Source: Paenibacillus polymyxa (GTDB taxonomy: Bacteria > Bacillota > Bacilli > Paenibacillales > Paenibacillaceae). From it: DNA of 64,000 bases. The first letter of the stretch is position 1. Each line of letters starts with the position of its first letter. Made by a program: the position numbers and the translations under genes. The stretch lies in NCBI RefSeq assembly GCF_018614975.1, contig NZ_JAGGNR010000044.1, positions 1 through 64,000 on the forward strand, written 5' to 3'. Below the pieces are notes generated by a model that did no database searches, had not been told where the DNA came from, and worked only from the letters and a program-made list of their open reading frames with translations. Of the stretch, positions 51,847-61,004 are shown one piece after another.

Positions 51847-53292
51847 ATGAGCGAGCAACAATTTAAAGATTATGGACTTGGTGAAGAGATCGTAAAAGCA
51901 CTGGACAGTCTGGGCTATGAGACACCAACCGAGGTTCAAACTAAAGTTATTCCCGTAGCACTGGAGAACCAGGATCTTGTGGTCAAATCACAGACAGGTA
52001 GTGGTAAAACCGCCGCCTACGGCATTCCGCTCTGCGAGCTGGTGGATTGGAATGAGAATAAACCACAGGCTTTGATTCTTACACCGACCCGGGAATTGGC
52101 TTTGCAGGTTAACGAAGATATTACGAATATCGGCCGCTTTAAGCGTATTAAAGCAACCGCACTATACGGACAGTCCCCTTTTCATATCCAAAAAGCAGAG
52201 TTAAAACAAAGAACCCACGTGGCTGTTGGTACACCAGGTCGGGTACTGGATCATATCGAACGCGGCACGCTGCCGCTCGAACGGATTGCCTATCTCGTTA
52301 TTGACGAGGCCGATGAGATGTTGAATATGGGTTTTATTGAGACAGTACAGTCCATCATTCAGAAACTGCCGCAGGAGCGAGTAACGATGTTGTTCTCCGC
52401 TACGTTCCCTGAAGACGTAGCCAAGCTGTCACACAAATACATGAACAAACCGGTGGAGATCGAGATCAAGGCAAGTGGACTGACAACAGCTACCATCGAA
52501 CATGCTGTGATTCACGTGCCAGAGGTGAACAAAACCGCGTTGCTTCAGGACTTGTTCATTGTGGAAAATCCGGATAGCTGCATTGTGTTCTGCCGTACGC
52601 AGGAGAATGTGGACAAACTGTTCCGTGTCCTGGCTGACCTTGACTACCCAGCAGATCGTATCCATGGCGGTATGGAGCAGGATGAGCGGATCGAAGTCAT
52701 GAATGCATTCAGACGGGGACAATTCCGTTATCTGATCGCGACGGATGTAGCTGCACGTGGTATTGATATCACGAATATTACCCATGTCATCAACTACGAT
52801 ATTCCTTTGGAAAAAGAGGGATATGTTCACCGTACAGGACGTACGGGTCGCGCAGGCAAAACAGGTAAAGCCATTACGTTGATTACACCGAAAGATGGCA
52901 GACGTCTGGCGGAGATTGAATCCTATATTGGATTCGAAATTCCTGTTGTGAAAGCACCTTCTGAAGAAGCTGTAGATCGCCGCAGAGAAGATTTTGAGAA
53001 GCGATTGAAGATCGTTCCTGAACGTAAAAAGGACAAGCGTGAACAGTTGAATCAACAGATCATGAAGCTGAACTTCAACGGAGGCAAGAAGAAGAAACTT
53101 CGTGCCGTGGACTTTGTAGGTACCATCGCCAAGCTTGAAGGGGTAACCGCAGACGACATCGGGATCATTACGATTCTGGATAATGTGACGGATGTGGAGA
53201 TCCTGAACGGCAAAGGCCCTCTGGTACTGGAGCTCATGCAGAATACAACGATCAAAAAGATGCAGCTTAAGGTTCGCAAAGGTCATAAATAG
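51847..53292 (+). CDS. dbpA: DEAD-box RNA helicase DbpA/YxiN
   Basis: 481 residues. Helicase core with Q motif (GYETPTEVQ), motif I SQTGSGKT near 48, Ia PTRELALQ, II DEAD near 155, III SAT, V ATDVAARGID and VI HRTGRTGR. The basic stretch ~375-402 is followed by a C-terminal RRM-like domain (~403-478: LRAVDFVGTIAKLEGVTADD, VTDVEILNGKG) as in YxiN/DbpA, which binds hairpin 92 of 23S rRNA and remodels the 50S subunit during assembly. A single gene. Confidence 0.95.
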   Translation: MSEQQFKDYGLGEEIVKALDSLGYETPTEVQTKVIPVALENQDLVVKSQTGSGKTAAYGIPLCELVDWNENKPQALILTPTRELALQVNEDITNIGRFKRIKATALYGQSPFHIQKAELKQRTHVAVGTPGRVLDHIERGTLPLERIAYLVIDEADEMLNMGFIETVQSIIQKLPQERVTMLFSATFPEDVAKLSHKYMNKPVEIEIKASGLTTATIEHAVIHVPEVNKTALLQDLFIVENPDSCIVFCRTQENVDKLFRVLADLDYPADRIHGGMEQDERIEVMNAFRRGQFRYLIATDVAARGIDITNITHVINYDIPLEKEGYVHRTGRTGRAGKTGKAITLITPKDGRRLAEIESYIGFEIPVVKAPSEEAVDRRREDFEKRLKIVPERKKDKREQLNQQIMKLNFNGGKKKKLRAVDFVGTIAKLEGVTADDIGIITILDNVTDVEILNGKGPLVLELMQNTTIKKMQLKVRKGHK

Positions 53293-53318
53293 CAGGATCA
53301 CATCGAAAATTCGATTCA

Positions 53319-53345
53319 ATGGTAGCTGGACTGTGCAGCTACCAT
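53319..53345 (+). terminator. Hairpin just after dbpA
   Basis: ATGGTAGCTG and CAGCTACCAT pair perfectly over 10 bp around GACTGTG. No T-tract follows, so it may stabilise the 3' end or act with the next terminator. Confidence 0.5.
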
Positions 53346-53421
53346 ACAAAGAGAACTACGCAAACGCAACAAAAAGATAGAAAAATCATACCAGGCAACA
53401 GATCTACCTCATCCGGTTACA

Positions 53422-53466
53422 AAACAAGGGATAACAGGCCAATAGCAGGTCGTTATCCCTTGTTTG
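53422..53466 (+). terminator. Rho-independent terminator downstream of dbpA
   Basis: AACAAGGGATAAC and GTTATCCCTTGTT form a 13-bp perfect stem with a 16-nt loop, followed by TGCTCTTT. Confidence 0.85.
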
Positions 53467-53476
53467 CTCTTTACGT

Positions 53477-53491
53477 TGAGAATCATTATCC
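53477..53491 (+). promoter_or_regulatory. Fur-box-like sequence
   Basis: TGAGAATCATTATCC matches the 7-1-7 Fur consensus TGATAATNATTATCA at 13 of 15 positions. It lies about 50 bp upstream of a short frame with a Shine-Dalgarno (53538-53612), suggesting the promoter of a former iron-regulated gene. Confidence 0.5.
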
Positions 53492-53537
53492 CTGATCCTG
53501 TCAGTTCAAGTGATACATTATATGGAGCAGCATTACA

Positions 53538-53612
53538 TGAAACCCATCACACTGCAAGCTCTGGCGGATCAACAGCCACCAACAACGTTGGATCAGGGCA
53601 TTCGCACCTAGT
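53538..53612 (+). pseudogene. Possible truncated start of an iron-regulated gene
   Basis: ATG at 53538 follows GGAG by 9 nt and encodes 24 residues (MKPITLQALADQQPPTTLD and a few more) before TAG. The Fur-like box upstream and the proper ribosome binding site suggest a genuine gene start whose body has been deleted. The following ~165 bp to the SDR gene show no recognisable continuation. Product unknown. Confidence 0.3.
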
Positions 53613-53778
53613 TCACCTGACTTAGCGTCTGCACCCGTCATACCCATAATCAAGCACATTCATTGAGCTGACTACGCTGAATCCCCCCCCTCCTCCAGAA
53701 GAACACCTGAGCATTCCCCTCGATTACAAAGTGATTCATAGATCCGTTCTTCCACAATCCTTGTATACACTTCACATG

Positions 53779-54555
53779 TTATAGATGCGATCCCCCACTG
53801 GCATCGAGACATTGTCCGGTAACCCAGCGGCTGTCTGCTGACGCAAGAAATGCAGCTACATCTGCGACATCCTCCGGCTCTCCCCAGCGATTAAGAACAG
53901 ACAAACCTGCTGCATATGCCTGTCCTTGCGGGTTCGTGAGTGTGCCTGCATTCATCTCGGTATTAATAATGCCCGGCTGGATCGCGTTGACCGTAATCTG
54001 GCGATTTCCCAGCTCTTTCGCCAGTAACTTGGTGAAGGTATCCACCGCCCCCTTCGTCATGCTATAGGCGAACACGCCCGGGGAAGCCACTCGGGTAACA
54101 AAAGAAGAAATATTAATGATTCGCCCGCCATCCCGCAGACGCGGAACGGCCTGCTGGCTTACAAACAGGGGGGCTTTGACATTTATGTTCATCACCTCGT
54201 CGAAGGAAGCTTCTGTCGTCTCCTCCAGACCAAGAATCTGTCCGATTCCTGCATTATTTACCAAAATATCCAGCCTGCCATCTCGTCCATGCTTCCGAAC
54301 AGCATCATCGACCTGTGCAAATAATGCATGAATTCCATCCAGCGTGCGCAAATCCGCTCCAATGGATTGCGCCTGTCCACCATGTTCTGTAATATGCCGC
54401 ACAACCTGCTCCGCTTCGTCTTGTCGTGTCCCGAAGTGCACAAGCACATATGCACCCTCCTGTGCTAGACGCATAGCAATACTGAGACCGATGCCTCTGC
54501 TTGCTCCTGTTACCAAGGCCATCTGCCCTTCAAGTCTTCTGCATATCTCGTTCAT
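53779..54555 (-). CDS. Classical short-chain dehydrogenase/reductase
   Basis: 258 residues. TGASRGIG near 16, NNAG near 100, catalytic Ser in NISSF and YSMTK near 165, and a C-terminal NRWGEPEDVADVAAFLAS followed by TGQCLDASGG, a FabG-like end. GTR after strand 2 suggests NADPH. GGGGGATG lies about 8 nt before the ATG. A single gene; substrate unknown. Confidence 0.92.
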   Translation of the reverse strand: MNEICRRLEGQMALVTGASRGIGLSIAMRLAQEGAYVLVHFGTRQDEAEQVVRHITEHGGQAQSIGADLRTLDGIHALFAQVDDAVRKHGRDGRLDILVNNAGIGQILGLEETTEASFDEVMNINVKAPLFVSQQAVPRLRDGGRIINISSFVTRVASPGVFAYSMTKGAVDTFTKLLAKELGNRQITVNAIQPGIINTEMNAGTLTNPQGQAYAAGLSVLNRWGEPEDVADVAAFLASADSRWVTGQCLDASGGSHL

Positions 54556-54915
54556 AACGTCATCCCCCTACTGAATAAGTAGCACCCGTCACGGGCACAT
54601 GACAGTTATATCACGAGACGACATACACAATGTTGCTCTCCTATTCGGCACGGACACTCCGCTCAGCGATAACGATCATATCCGTATACCCTCCGAGTGA
54701 GGCCGAAGCTCCAGCAGGTTCGTTGGCTGGACCTCCTAATGACACTAGGCAGTTTCATTTACATTCTGCATTCGTGCCCTCGCTCTTGCTGCTCTTGTCT
54801 CTACCTGCTGCTAATTTCATCTCTCATTGAAATGTTCACTTGCGAAAGATTGTAAATCAACTACAATAAAAATGAAATCGCTATTATATTTCTATTCTCT
54901 GTGGAGGTGTATGTA
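54556..54915. other. Intergenic region upstream of the GH43 gene
   Basis: About 360 bp with no gene. Near the GH43 start the sequence is AT-rich (54840-54900). No cre box was recognised. Confidence 0.35.
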
Positions 54916-56784
54916 ATGGGTAACAGGAAAGCCGTCTGGTTTCTGGTCTTTGCACTCACGTTCACCCTGTTTGGACTTCATCCTGAACGGACAAGCGCAG
55001 CAAGTGTCACAATAACCAACGGTACCGATTGGCTCGACACCGCAGTCAACCCCATCCATGCGAACAGTGGCAACATTCTGCAGGTAGGCTCGACGTATTA
55101 TCTGTACGGTGAACATGCGGTAGGCGGCAGGTTCGATAGTGTGAACGTCTACACCTCCACTGATCTGAAGAACTGGACTTTCAGCAACGCTATTCTGACG
55201 AAAGATTCCGCAACCGAGCTGGCCTCCAGCAAGATCGAACGCCCTAAAGTCATCTATAACTCCTCTACCAACCAGTATGTACTATGGGCACACTACGAGA
55301 ACGGTACGGACTACAACCTCGGGCGTGTAGCGGTCGCAACAAGTAATACCCCAAATGGCAAATTCACGTATGAGGGCAGCTTCCGCCCAACGAATTATGA
55401 ATCCCGTGACATGACCGTCTTTGTTGATACAGATGGCACAGGTTATCTGGTTACTGCTTCACGCAAAAATGGCGGTGCCAATGATACGATGGCTATTTTC
55501 AAAATGAATGCAAGTTACACCGGAATACAATCCTTCGAGGGCTGGTTGTTTGAGAACGCCTATCGTGAAGCGCCTGCTGTTGTGAAAAAAGGCAACCGTT
55601 ACTACCTTTTCACCTCCCAAGCCGCTGGCTGGTATCCGAATCAGGGTGCTTATGCTACAGCAACTTCCATGACGGGTCCATGGACTGCGCTTACGCCATA
55701 TGGCAATCCATCTGCCTTCGGTTCGCAGATTCATGATATTGCCACGATCACAGGCAGCAACACCACATCCTATATCTACATGGGGGATCGCTGGAATCCA
55801 ATGAGCATTGGAGAGCACAAGCATATCTGGCTGCCGCTAACCTTGAACGATTCCAACGGAACTGCATCACTGGAGTGGTACAAAGAGTGGAACATTGATG
55901 CAGTAACGGGCACGGTAACACCGCCTGCTCTCGTCAATCATGCACAAGGCAAAACAGCTACCGCCAGCTCCACAGCCTCCGGCTCGTCCGCATCTAATGC
56001 CAATGATGGCAACTACCAGACTTCATGGGTGGCTTCCTCCAATAGCTGGCCCGCTTGGTGGCAAGTGGACTTCGGCGCACCGAAGACGATCACCGAGATC
56101 GATACGTCCTGGTTTATGTATAAGGGTTCCGAAGGCTACTACAAATACAAAATTGAGATTAGCAACGATGGTGTCAATTACTCCACCTTGGATCGCACCA
56201 ACAATCTGACCTATGGCTTCACCACGGACGCCGTGCATTTCACAGCCCGTTATGTACGGATTAATATGGTGAACGCCGTCTTGTGGAATAATCCGGGTAA
56301 CTGGTACACCCCAACCCTGCACGAGGTCAAAATGTTGGGTTCTGCAACACCGGAAGCCACAGGTTACAGCCGGTTCAGTTCACACAACGTTCCGGATCGA
56401 TACATCCGTCATGCCAATTACACCGCTCGCGTGGATGCCAACGTCTTACCTGTTCTGGATTCACAGTTCCGCGTCGTGCCAGGTCTTGCCAGCTCCATGG
56501 GAATATCACTGGAGTCCATCAACTTCCCGGGTTACTTTCTGAAGCGCAACACCAGCAATAAAATTGTACTTGAAGCTTATGCCGACACCTCCGCCTATAA
56601 GGGAGATGCTACGTTCCTAAGCAGTCCTGGTTGGGCTGACAGCACCAAAGTATCCCTTCAATCGTACAGTCAGCCCAGATATTACATCCGGCATTATGAT
56701 TACGCATTACAACTCGATGCCATCAATGCATCCAGCAGCTCAACGGTGAAAAGTGATGCCACGTTTGGGCGAACCAATTTTTAA
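54916..56784 (+). CDS. Secreted GH43 enzyme with CBM32-type and AbfB/CBM42 domains
   Basis: 622 residues from ATG 54916 (GGAGGTG 6 nt upstream). Signal peptide to about SAA-29. A five-bladed GH43 propeller (~33-340), similar to exo-beta-1,3-galactanase-type subfamilies: NPIHANSGNILQVGSTYYLYGEH near 50, ERPKVIYN near 115, YREAPAVVKKGNRYYLF near 215. An F5/8-type C (CBM32-like) module follows (~350-485: NHAQGKTATASS, WWQVDFGAPKTITEID). The AbfB-like beta-trefoil (~490-622: SFN-type RYIRH and FPGYFLKR repeats) binds arabinofuranose side chains. It likely trims arabinogalactan or arabinoxylan outside the cell; specificity is inferred. Confidence 0.92.
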   Translation: MGNRKAVWFLVFALTFTLFGLHPERTSAASVTITNGTDWLDTAVNPIHANSGNILQVGSTYYLYGEHAVGGRFDSVNVYTSTDLKNWTFSNAILTKDSATELASSKIERPKVIYNSSTNQYVLWAHYENGTDYNLGRVAVATSNTPNGKFTYEGSFRPTNYESRDMTVFVDTDGTGYLVTASRKNGGANDTMAIFKMNASYTGIQSFEGWLFENAYREAPAVVKKGNRYYLFTSQAAGWYPNQGAYATATSMTGPWTALTPYGNPSAFGSQIHDIATITGSNTTSYIYMGDRWNPMSIGEHKHIWLPLTLNDSNGTASLEWYKEWNIDAVTGTVTPPALVNHAQGKTATASSTASGSSASNANDGNYQTSWVASSNSWPAWWQVDFGAPKTITEIDTSWFMYKGSEGYYKYKIEISNDGVNYSTLDRTNNLTYGFTTDAVHFTARYVRINMVNAVLWNNPGNWYTPTLHEVKMLGSATPEATGYSRFSSHNVPDRYIRHANYTARVDANVLPVLDSQFRVVPGLASSMGISLESINFPGYFLKRNTSNKIVLEAYADTSAYKGDATFLSSPGWADSTKVSLQSYSQPRYYIRHYDYALQLDAINASSSSTVKSDATFGRTNF

Positions 56785-56847
56785 ACTAAACTGGACAGTA
56801 ATAGGATGAAATCAATGTTGAACACCCACAACTACGTCATAGCCAAC

Positions 56848-56897
56848 AAAGGCCACTTCTTTAGAACAGAAACTTCTGAGAAACGGCCTTTCTTTTG
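56848..56897. terminator. Bidirectional terminator
   Basis: AAAGGCC and GGCCTTT with an inner TTCT/AGAA pairing, T-tract TCTTTT on the plus side. It separates convergent GH43 and lipoprotein genes. Confidence 0.75.
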
Positions 56898-56943
56898 GCT
56901 GCGGACGCACTACAGAGCAGGTGATTGCCAACCAACACGTGAA

Positions 56944-57537
56944 CTACAGTGAACTATTGATGATTTCTGCGAAGGGCTTCATGTTGTATGTATCATCCTG
57001 AATGCGCCATTCTCCCTGGTCCTGCAAAAAGGTGATATCGCCCGATAACGGAATAGACTTGAACTCCTTGCCGTTCTCATCTGTAAATTTCAGATCGAGC
57101 GTGTATTCCACAAGAATCCAGTCACTCTTGCTATCTTTGATCTTGGTTTGTATATTTTCAGGATGCAGCTTCGCTTGTTCGATGTGTGCAACCTGAAGTG
57201 GCAAGACAATATATCGATTAACCATGTAAGCCTCATAATTTCTGGAGGTCAGGAATGGTTTCATGGTCTCTCCTTTGGCCAATAACCCTTCCATCTCTAG
57301 CGTATCAACATAGTCCTTGCTATCCACGGTCAGTTCTGTCGTCTTATACTCCAGCGACATTTCAAGCGCTTGTAGCTGCTCCTCCGCCGTCGCCTTTTGA
57401 TCACTCACATCACTCGGCTGTTCCGTTGCTGGTGGAGTTACGGGTTTAGTGCTTTCCGCTGGTTCAGATGGTGTACATCCCACGAACATGGCGGCAGAAA
57501 GAAATAATGTACTCATTACATAAGCCAACTTGCGCAT
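56944..57537 (-). CDS. Hypothetical lipoprotein
   Basis: 197 residues. Signal peptide with lipobox FVGCT near 20, a Pro/Thr/Glu linker (~22-52), then an alpha+beta domain (~55-197) with paired strands ending WILVEYTLDLKFTDENGKEF, GDITFLQDQGEWRIQDD. The last pattern resembles the SnoaL/NTF2-like or DUF4829-type folds that follow lipoprotein linkers, but no family is certain. It is anchored to the outer face of the membrane. A single gene. Confidence 0.8.
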   Translation of the reverse strand: MRKLAYVMSTLFLSAAMFVGCTPSEPAESTKPVTPPATEQPSDVSDQKATAEEQLQALEMSLEYKTTELTVDSKDYVDTLEMEGLLAKGETMKPFLTSRNYEAYMVNRYIVLPLQVAHIEQAKLHPENIQTKIKDSKSDWILVEYTLDLKFTDENGKEFKSIPLSGDITFLQDQGEWRIQDDTYNMKPFAEIINSSL

Positions 57538-57620
57538 GGTTAATCCATCCCTTTCTCGTTTATATTACTCTCAATTATCCCTTCAATAGGATATAATGTC
57601 CAGTTAATGGAGACATCTGA

Positions 57621-57731
57621 ACAGATATCCGCATATCCGTTGTTACCGAGAACGAACGCGCTTTGAATCTGTACCGCAGTGTTGGTTTTGAAGTGAATTC
57701 TGAGTATCACTATTTTAGCGGTAATTTATAG
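57621..57731 (+). pseudogene. C-terminal remnant of a GNAT acetyltransferase
   Basis: 36 codons from just after a TGA to a TAG at 57729-57731 encode ISVVTENERALNLYRSVGFE and a short tail. This is the classical GNAT motif B region (V-x3-N-x2-A-x2-LY-x2-x-GF). No start codon or N-terminal acetyl-CoA-binding half is present. It is the end of a lost gene. Confidence 0.75.
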
Positions 57732-57741
57732 GAGGAAGCGC

Positions 57742-57800
57742 AGAGAGAGAGAGAGAGAGAGAGAGAGACGTTTCCGCAAGGAAGACGTTCTCTCTCTCTT
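57742..57800. repeat. (GA)n microsatellite forming one arm of a hairpin
   Basis: GA is repeated about 14 times from 57742 to 57769 and is followed by ACGTTTCCGCAAGGAAGACGT and TCTCTCTCTCTT (57787-57799). The GA run pairs with the CT run through an ACGT/GGAA inner stem, giving a terminator-like structure between the GNAT remnant and a convergent gene. Repeat number may vary between strains. Confidence 0.75.
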
Positions 57801-57827
57801 ATTAGATACAGATCCGTACATTTATTT

Positions 57828-58385
57828 TCAGAGATGATTGGAGAACTGGAAAATTAATTTATAGCCATCGAACGTATGCCCGTACATTTCCCGATAGTTA
57901 CCTTCGGTATAATTAGCCACCGTTTTCCGCCAGAAAGATTGGCCAATCTTATTGTTCTCCGATGGATTGGTGAACAACTCCCAACTTCCTCTAAACATTC
58001 CGAAGATCGTCGACGCTGCGTGTTCAGCCACGCCTACCCCTCGAAACAGCCGCATCAGAAAGAAATCATGTACAAAGAAATTCGTGCCTTGTGAACAATA
58101 TGGCGGAGTAGCTATGAATGTAAAACCTGCCGGTAGGCCATCCACAATCATGAGAAACGGATAAAGACACTCCGGTTTTTCCCACCAAATGTTCTGTACA
58201 TCATACTGATCCTGTAACGTTTTGTAATCAGGACTTGGCTCAAAAATGCCATGTTCGTTCGGGGTATGCTCTCCACCCAGACCATAATGTCCGGATAGAT
58301 CATGAAGGTATAGCGGGTACATATTTTTAATCACATACGCCTCGTCTTTATTCGTTAATTTCACTTCTATATTCATATTATTCAT
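57828..58385 (-). CDS. GNAT-family acetyltransferase (COG5628-like)
   Basis: 185 residues from ATG 58385 (AAGG-containing site 9 nt upstream); the extension to 58481 is not protein-like. It opens MNNMNIEVKL, then VIKNMYPLYLHDLSGHYG. The core has FLMIVDGLPAGFTFIA near 105, FFLMRLFRGVGVAEHAA as a variant acetyl-CoA loop near 130 and NNKIGQSFWRKTVANY near 160. This is a divergent GNAT fold related to predicted acetyltransferases of COG5628. Substrate unknown. A single gene. Confidence 0.8.
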   Translation of the reverse strand: MNNMNIEVKLTNKDEAYVIKNMYPLYLHDLSGHYGLGGEHTPNEHGIFEPSPDYKTLQDQYDVQNIWWEKPECLYPFLMIVDGLPAGFTFIATPPYCSQGTNFFVHDFFLMRLFRGVGVAEHAASTIFGMFRGSWELFTNPSENNKIGQSFWRKTVANYTEGNYREMYGHTFDGYKLIFQFSNHL

Positions 58386-58570
58386 ATTCACCAACCTTAC
58401 CAGATGATTTAAGGAGTTATTTTCAAGAACTCTCAACGCATATCCTTGTACCGTCAAATGAATTGTACGCGTAATTAACAACCTCGAATATGTAAAAAAC
58501 CATTAATAACCATTCTTTATCCTTACAGGAAAAAGCCACATTCGATTGCTCGAACATGGCTTCTATAGTT

Positions 58571-58840
58571 TCATCCCTTTTTGCAATACACAATTTTCTT
58601 GATGCTATCGATGGATAAACAGTATTGGTCCGCAAGCTGATCAATGGTTGTCCCCGTAGCAAAAAGCTTGCGGATCTCGTCGTTCCGCTCCCGGACAATC
58701 CTTCTGCCACCCGAGTTCTCGCCCCACTTCTTGTGGGCATCCTTGGGCCTCGGAATATAGATCAGACCTCCGGGGATATGACGCTGTATTTCTTTGAGCA
58801 ATTCTTCCGGGAAGATTGTATCCGCATTAATATATTTCAC
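58571..58840 (-). CDS. CD3324-family protein with HTH-like C-terminus
   Basis: 89 residues from GTG 58840 with GGAG 5 nt upstream; the longer frame to 58900 is not supported. It opens (M)KYINADTIFPEELLKEIQRH, followed by PGGLIYIPRPKDAHKKWGE, a conserved start in Firmicute proteins I know as the CD3324 family. The C-terminal ~45 residues (RNDEIRKLFATGTTIDQLAD, then LSIDSIKKIVY) form a homeodomain-like helix-turn-helix as in Mor/resolvase tails. Probably DNA-binding; function unknown. Confidence 0.85.
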   Translation of the reverse strand: MKYINADTIFPEELLKEIQRHIPGGLIYIPRPKDAHKKWGENSGGRRIVRERNDEIRKLFATGTTIDQLADQYCLSIDSIKKIVYCKKG

Positions 58841-58940
58841 GTTGCTCCACTCCTTAAAAGTTAAAATCTTTAAGGGAGCAGAGTCGTACAATGAACACAT
58901 TGGATATGCACTACAATGATATGGCGGAAAAGAATTTCAA

Positions 58941-58990
58941 GCTCTATGCAAACAACCGCCGTTGTTCATCACATGGACTCTGCATAGAGC
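58941..58990. other. Inverted repeat upstream of the CD3324-like gene
   Basis: GCTCTATGCA (58941-58950) and TGCATAGAGC (58981-58990) are a perfect 10-bp inverted repeat around 30 nt that contains an inner AACAAC..GTTGTT pairing. It could be the terminator of the upstream minus-strand SDR gene (no T-tract) or an operator. Confidence 0.4.
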
Positions 58991-59034
58991 GGGTCGTTAA
59001 ATTTATTATGAATCGAATCATGGTAGCCCCCCAT

Positions 59035-59961
59035 TCAATCATTAAATTCGTAATATACCCCTGTTAATTCTTCTGAAACGCTCCATAGCTTATTTGAGAT
59101 GTTAGCGTCATATAATTTTTCGATGATCTTAGCGCTCTTGGGATAGCCCTTAGTGCCGCCCATACCACTGGGAGCAATATATTCCCCTCCCGTGATCGTC
59201 GGATCTGCTGCAGCATACAAGGTAGGTAATGCCCCCATATGTGCCGGTTGACTAATGATTTTCAAAAGACTGCGCATGAATATATTGGTCTGTTTCCCCG
59301 AACCGAAGGAAAATAGATTGGTATGCGAGATTCCTGGATGAGCGGCGATACTCATAGAATCCATATGGGCGGAATTAAATTTATTCTGCAACTCTTTCGC
59401 AAACATCAGATTGGCTAGCTTGCTTTGACTGTAGAACTTCATAGGATTATATCCTTTAGAGCCATCTAAATTATTAAAATCAATCGCACCATTATGAGCT
59501 GCCATACTACTTACAGTGACAACTCTCGATTTCGGAGTAGAGATCAATCGAGGCAATAGTAGACCCGTAAGCGCAAAATGGCCTAGATGATTACTACCAA
59601 ACTGCAACTCAAACCCATCCTTCGTCAACTGGAATGGAGGGTTCATAATTCCTGCATTATTAACGAGAATGGACAAAGAATCGTATTGCTCAAGAAAAGC
59701 GGCTGCGAACTTACGGATACTAGCTAAATCGCTAAGGTCGAGCTGCATAACGATTACCTCTCCAGCTACATGCACAGACGACTTTATTTTATTAGCTGCC
59801 TTTTCACCTTTTTCCAAATTACGAACTGCAAGGATAACTTTCGCTCCTTTTTCAGCCAACGCCAATGCCGTTTCATACCCTAACCCACCGTTCGAACCTG
59901 TCACAATCACTACTTTATCGGATACATTCGGGATGCTATCTTTAGTCCAAACTTTGCTCAT
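59035..59961 (-). CDS. SDR-family oxidoreductase (retinol-dehydrogenase-like)
   Basis: 308 residues from ATG 59961 (AGAGG upstream); the frame extends to 60000. VTGSNGGLGYE near 22, LAVRN after strand 2, VNNAGIM near 98, Ser in TVSSMAA near 153 and YSQSKLANLMFAKEL near 180, the pattern of the retinol dehydrogenase/WWOX-like group of extended classical SDRs. It reduces a carbonyl with NADPH; substrate unknown. It lies 60 bp downstream of the WYL regulator gene on the same strand and may be its co-transcribed target. Confidence 0.9.
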   Translation of the reverse strand: MSKVWTKDSIPNVSDKVVIVTGSNGGLGYETALALAEKGAKVILAVRNLEKGEKAANKIKSSVHVAGEVIVMQLDLSDLASIRKFAAAFLEQYDSLSILVNNAGIMNPPFQLTKDGFELQFGSNHLGHFALTGLLLPRLISTPKSRVVTVSSMAAHNGAIDFNNLDGSKGYNPMKFYSQSKLANLMFAKELQNKFNSAHMDSMSIAAHPGISHTNLFSFGSGKQTNIFMRSLLKIISQPAHMGALPTLYAAADPTITGGEYIAPSGMGGTKGYPKSAKIIEKLYDANISNKLWSVSEELTGVYYEFND

Positions 59962-60020
59962 TTCTCTACACACCTCTCTTATCTTTTCCTTGATACGCAA
60001 ATATCGAGCGTTTATAACTT

Positions 60021-60929
60021 TTATCCCCTACTATATTGGCTTAAACTCCGTTCCAGCATCCCTCTAACCTGCTGTTGCAGTTCGAGCGGAGACACCACCT
60101 TCACTTCCGGACCATAGGAGAGTAACTTTCGTGCTGTAAAAGAAAACTCCTCAGGCGGAACCAGTCCGCGCCACTCATGGCCTTCAACCGACTTGAACAG
60201 CACATCTGAAGCGGCAATCCTTGCTCCAAATTCCGTGAATTGCAGCACCACTTCTACGCTTGCTCTGTCTTCTTTGGTATCTAGCCACGCCTTCAGACTG
60301 GGAACAGATTCATCCACCGATTCCATAACAGCCAACTGCTGCATGCGATCCACCCGATACAACAATACGCGATCCTTATTCCGGGCTGGCATGTACCAAT
60401 GTCCCTGCTCATAGTAGATGCCATAGGGGAAGACCTTGACTTTTTTACGCCCACTGCGGGCATGATACATAAATTGGATTTCTCTCTTTTCTACCGCTGC
60501 ACCCAATATCGCTGTTGTTAAAAGCTCGGCATGTCCACCGGGGTGCTGGACAAAGGTTATATGCTCCCTCATTCGCATAATGAGATCCTGTACATCTTCG
60601 GGTAAAGTAGAGAAATACTGCTCAGCCAGATGTTCACGCATTGATCCATATGGAAAATCCGGAACTTGCTGTAGATATTCCAGCATCATAAACAGCCCTA
60701 ATGCCTCCTGCTGCGTTAATTGAAGAGGTGGCAAAATCCGATTGGGCAACACCCGGTATCCACCGTTCACGCCAACTTCTGTGTACAAGGGAAAACCTAG
60801 CGCCTGCAATGCATCCAGATCTCGCTGGATCGTGCGAACCGATACATCAAACCGTTCTGCCAGTTCCCGGGCAGTGAACTTCTGTCTGGAATCCATGAGA
60901 CGCATGATAGCCAGTTTCCGATGATTCAT
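60021..60929 (-). CDS. YafY-type transcriptional regulator (HTH-WYL)
   Basis: 302 residues. HTH_11/DeoR-like winged helix ~1-60 (RELAERFDVSVRTIQRDLDAL, split; GGYRVLPN wing). A central linker ~75-135, then a WYL domain ~140-215 (REIQFMYHARSG, PYGIYYEQGHWYMPARN, with WYL represented by HWYM) and the WCX C-terminal extension. WYL domains sense nucleic acids or small ligands. Divergent from the DHFR-like gene, an arrangement common for YafY regulators, and upstream of the SDR gene on its own strand. Confidence 0.9.
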   Translation of the reverse strand: MNHRKLAIMRLMDSRQKFTARELAERFDVSVRTIQRDLDALQALGFPLYTEVGVNGGYRVLPNRILPPLQLTQQEALGLFMMLEYLQQVPDFPYGSMREHLAEQYFSTLPEDVQDLIMRMREHITFVQHPGGHAELLTTAILGAAVEKREIQFMYHARSGRKKVKVFPYGIYYEQGHWYMPARNKDRVLLYRVDRMQQLAVMESVDESVPSLKAWLDTKEDRASVEVVLQFTEFGARIAASDVLFKSVEGHEWRGLVPPEEFSFTARKLLSYGPEVKVVSPLELQQQVRGMLERSLSQYSRG

Positions 60930-61004
60930 GAATTCAACATCCTAACTACGTCAACTTTTGTCATAGTTAAAATGTATCATACATTGTAGAAGGGAGCGAT
61001 GAAC

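Noticed and set aside
52429..53349. 306-codon antisense frame across dbpA
   Set aside because: It mirrors a highly conserved helicase gene; no Shine-Dalgarno and a Phe/His/Cys-rich composition typical of a shadow frame.
54630..54830. 66-codon plus-strand frame in the gap before the GH43 gene
   Set aside because: No ribosome binding site, no protein-like pattern and no conserved motif; regarded as chance.
57742..57800. CRISPR-like or tandem-repeat array
   Set aside because: The repeat is a simple GA dinucleotide run; no repeat-spacer structure occurs anywhere in the window.
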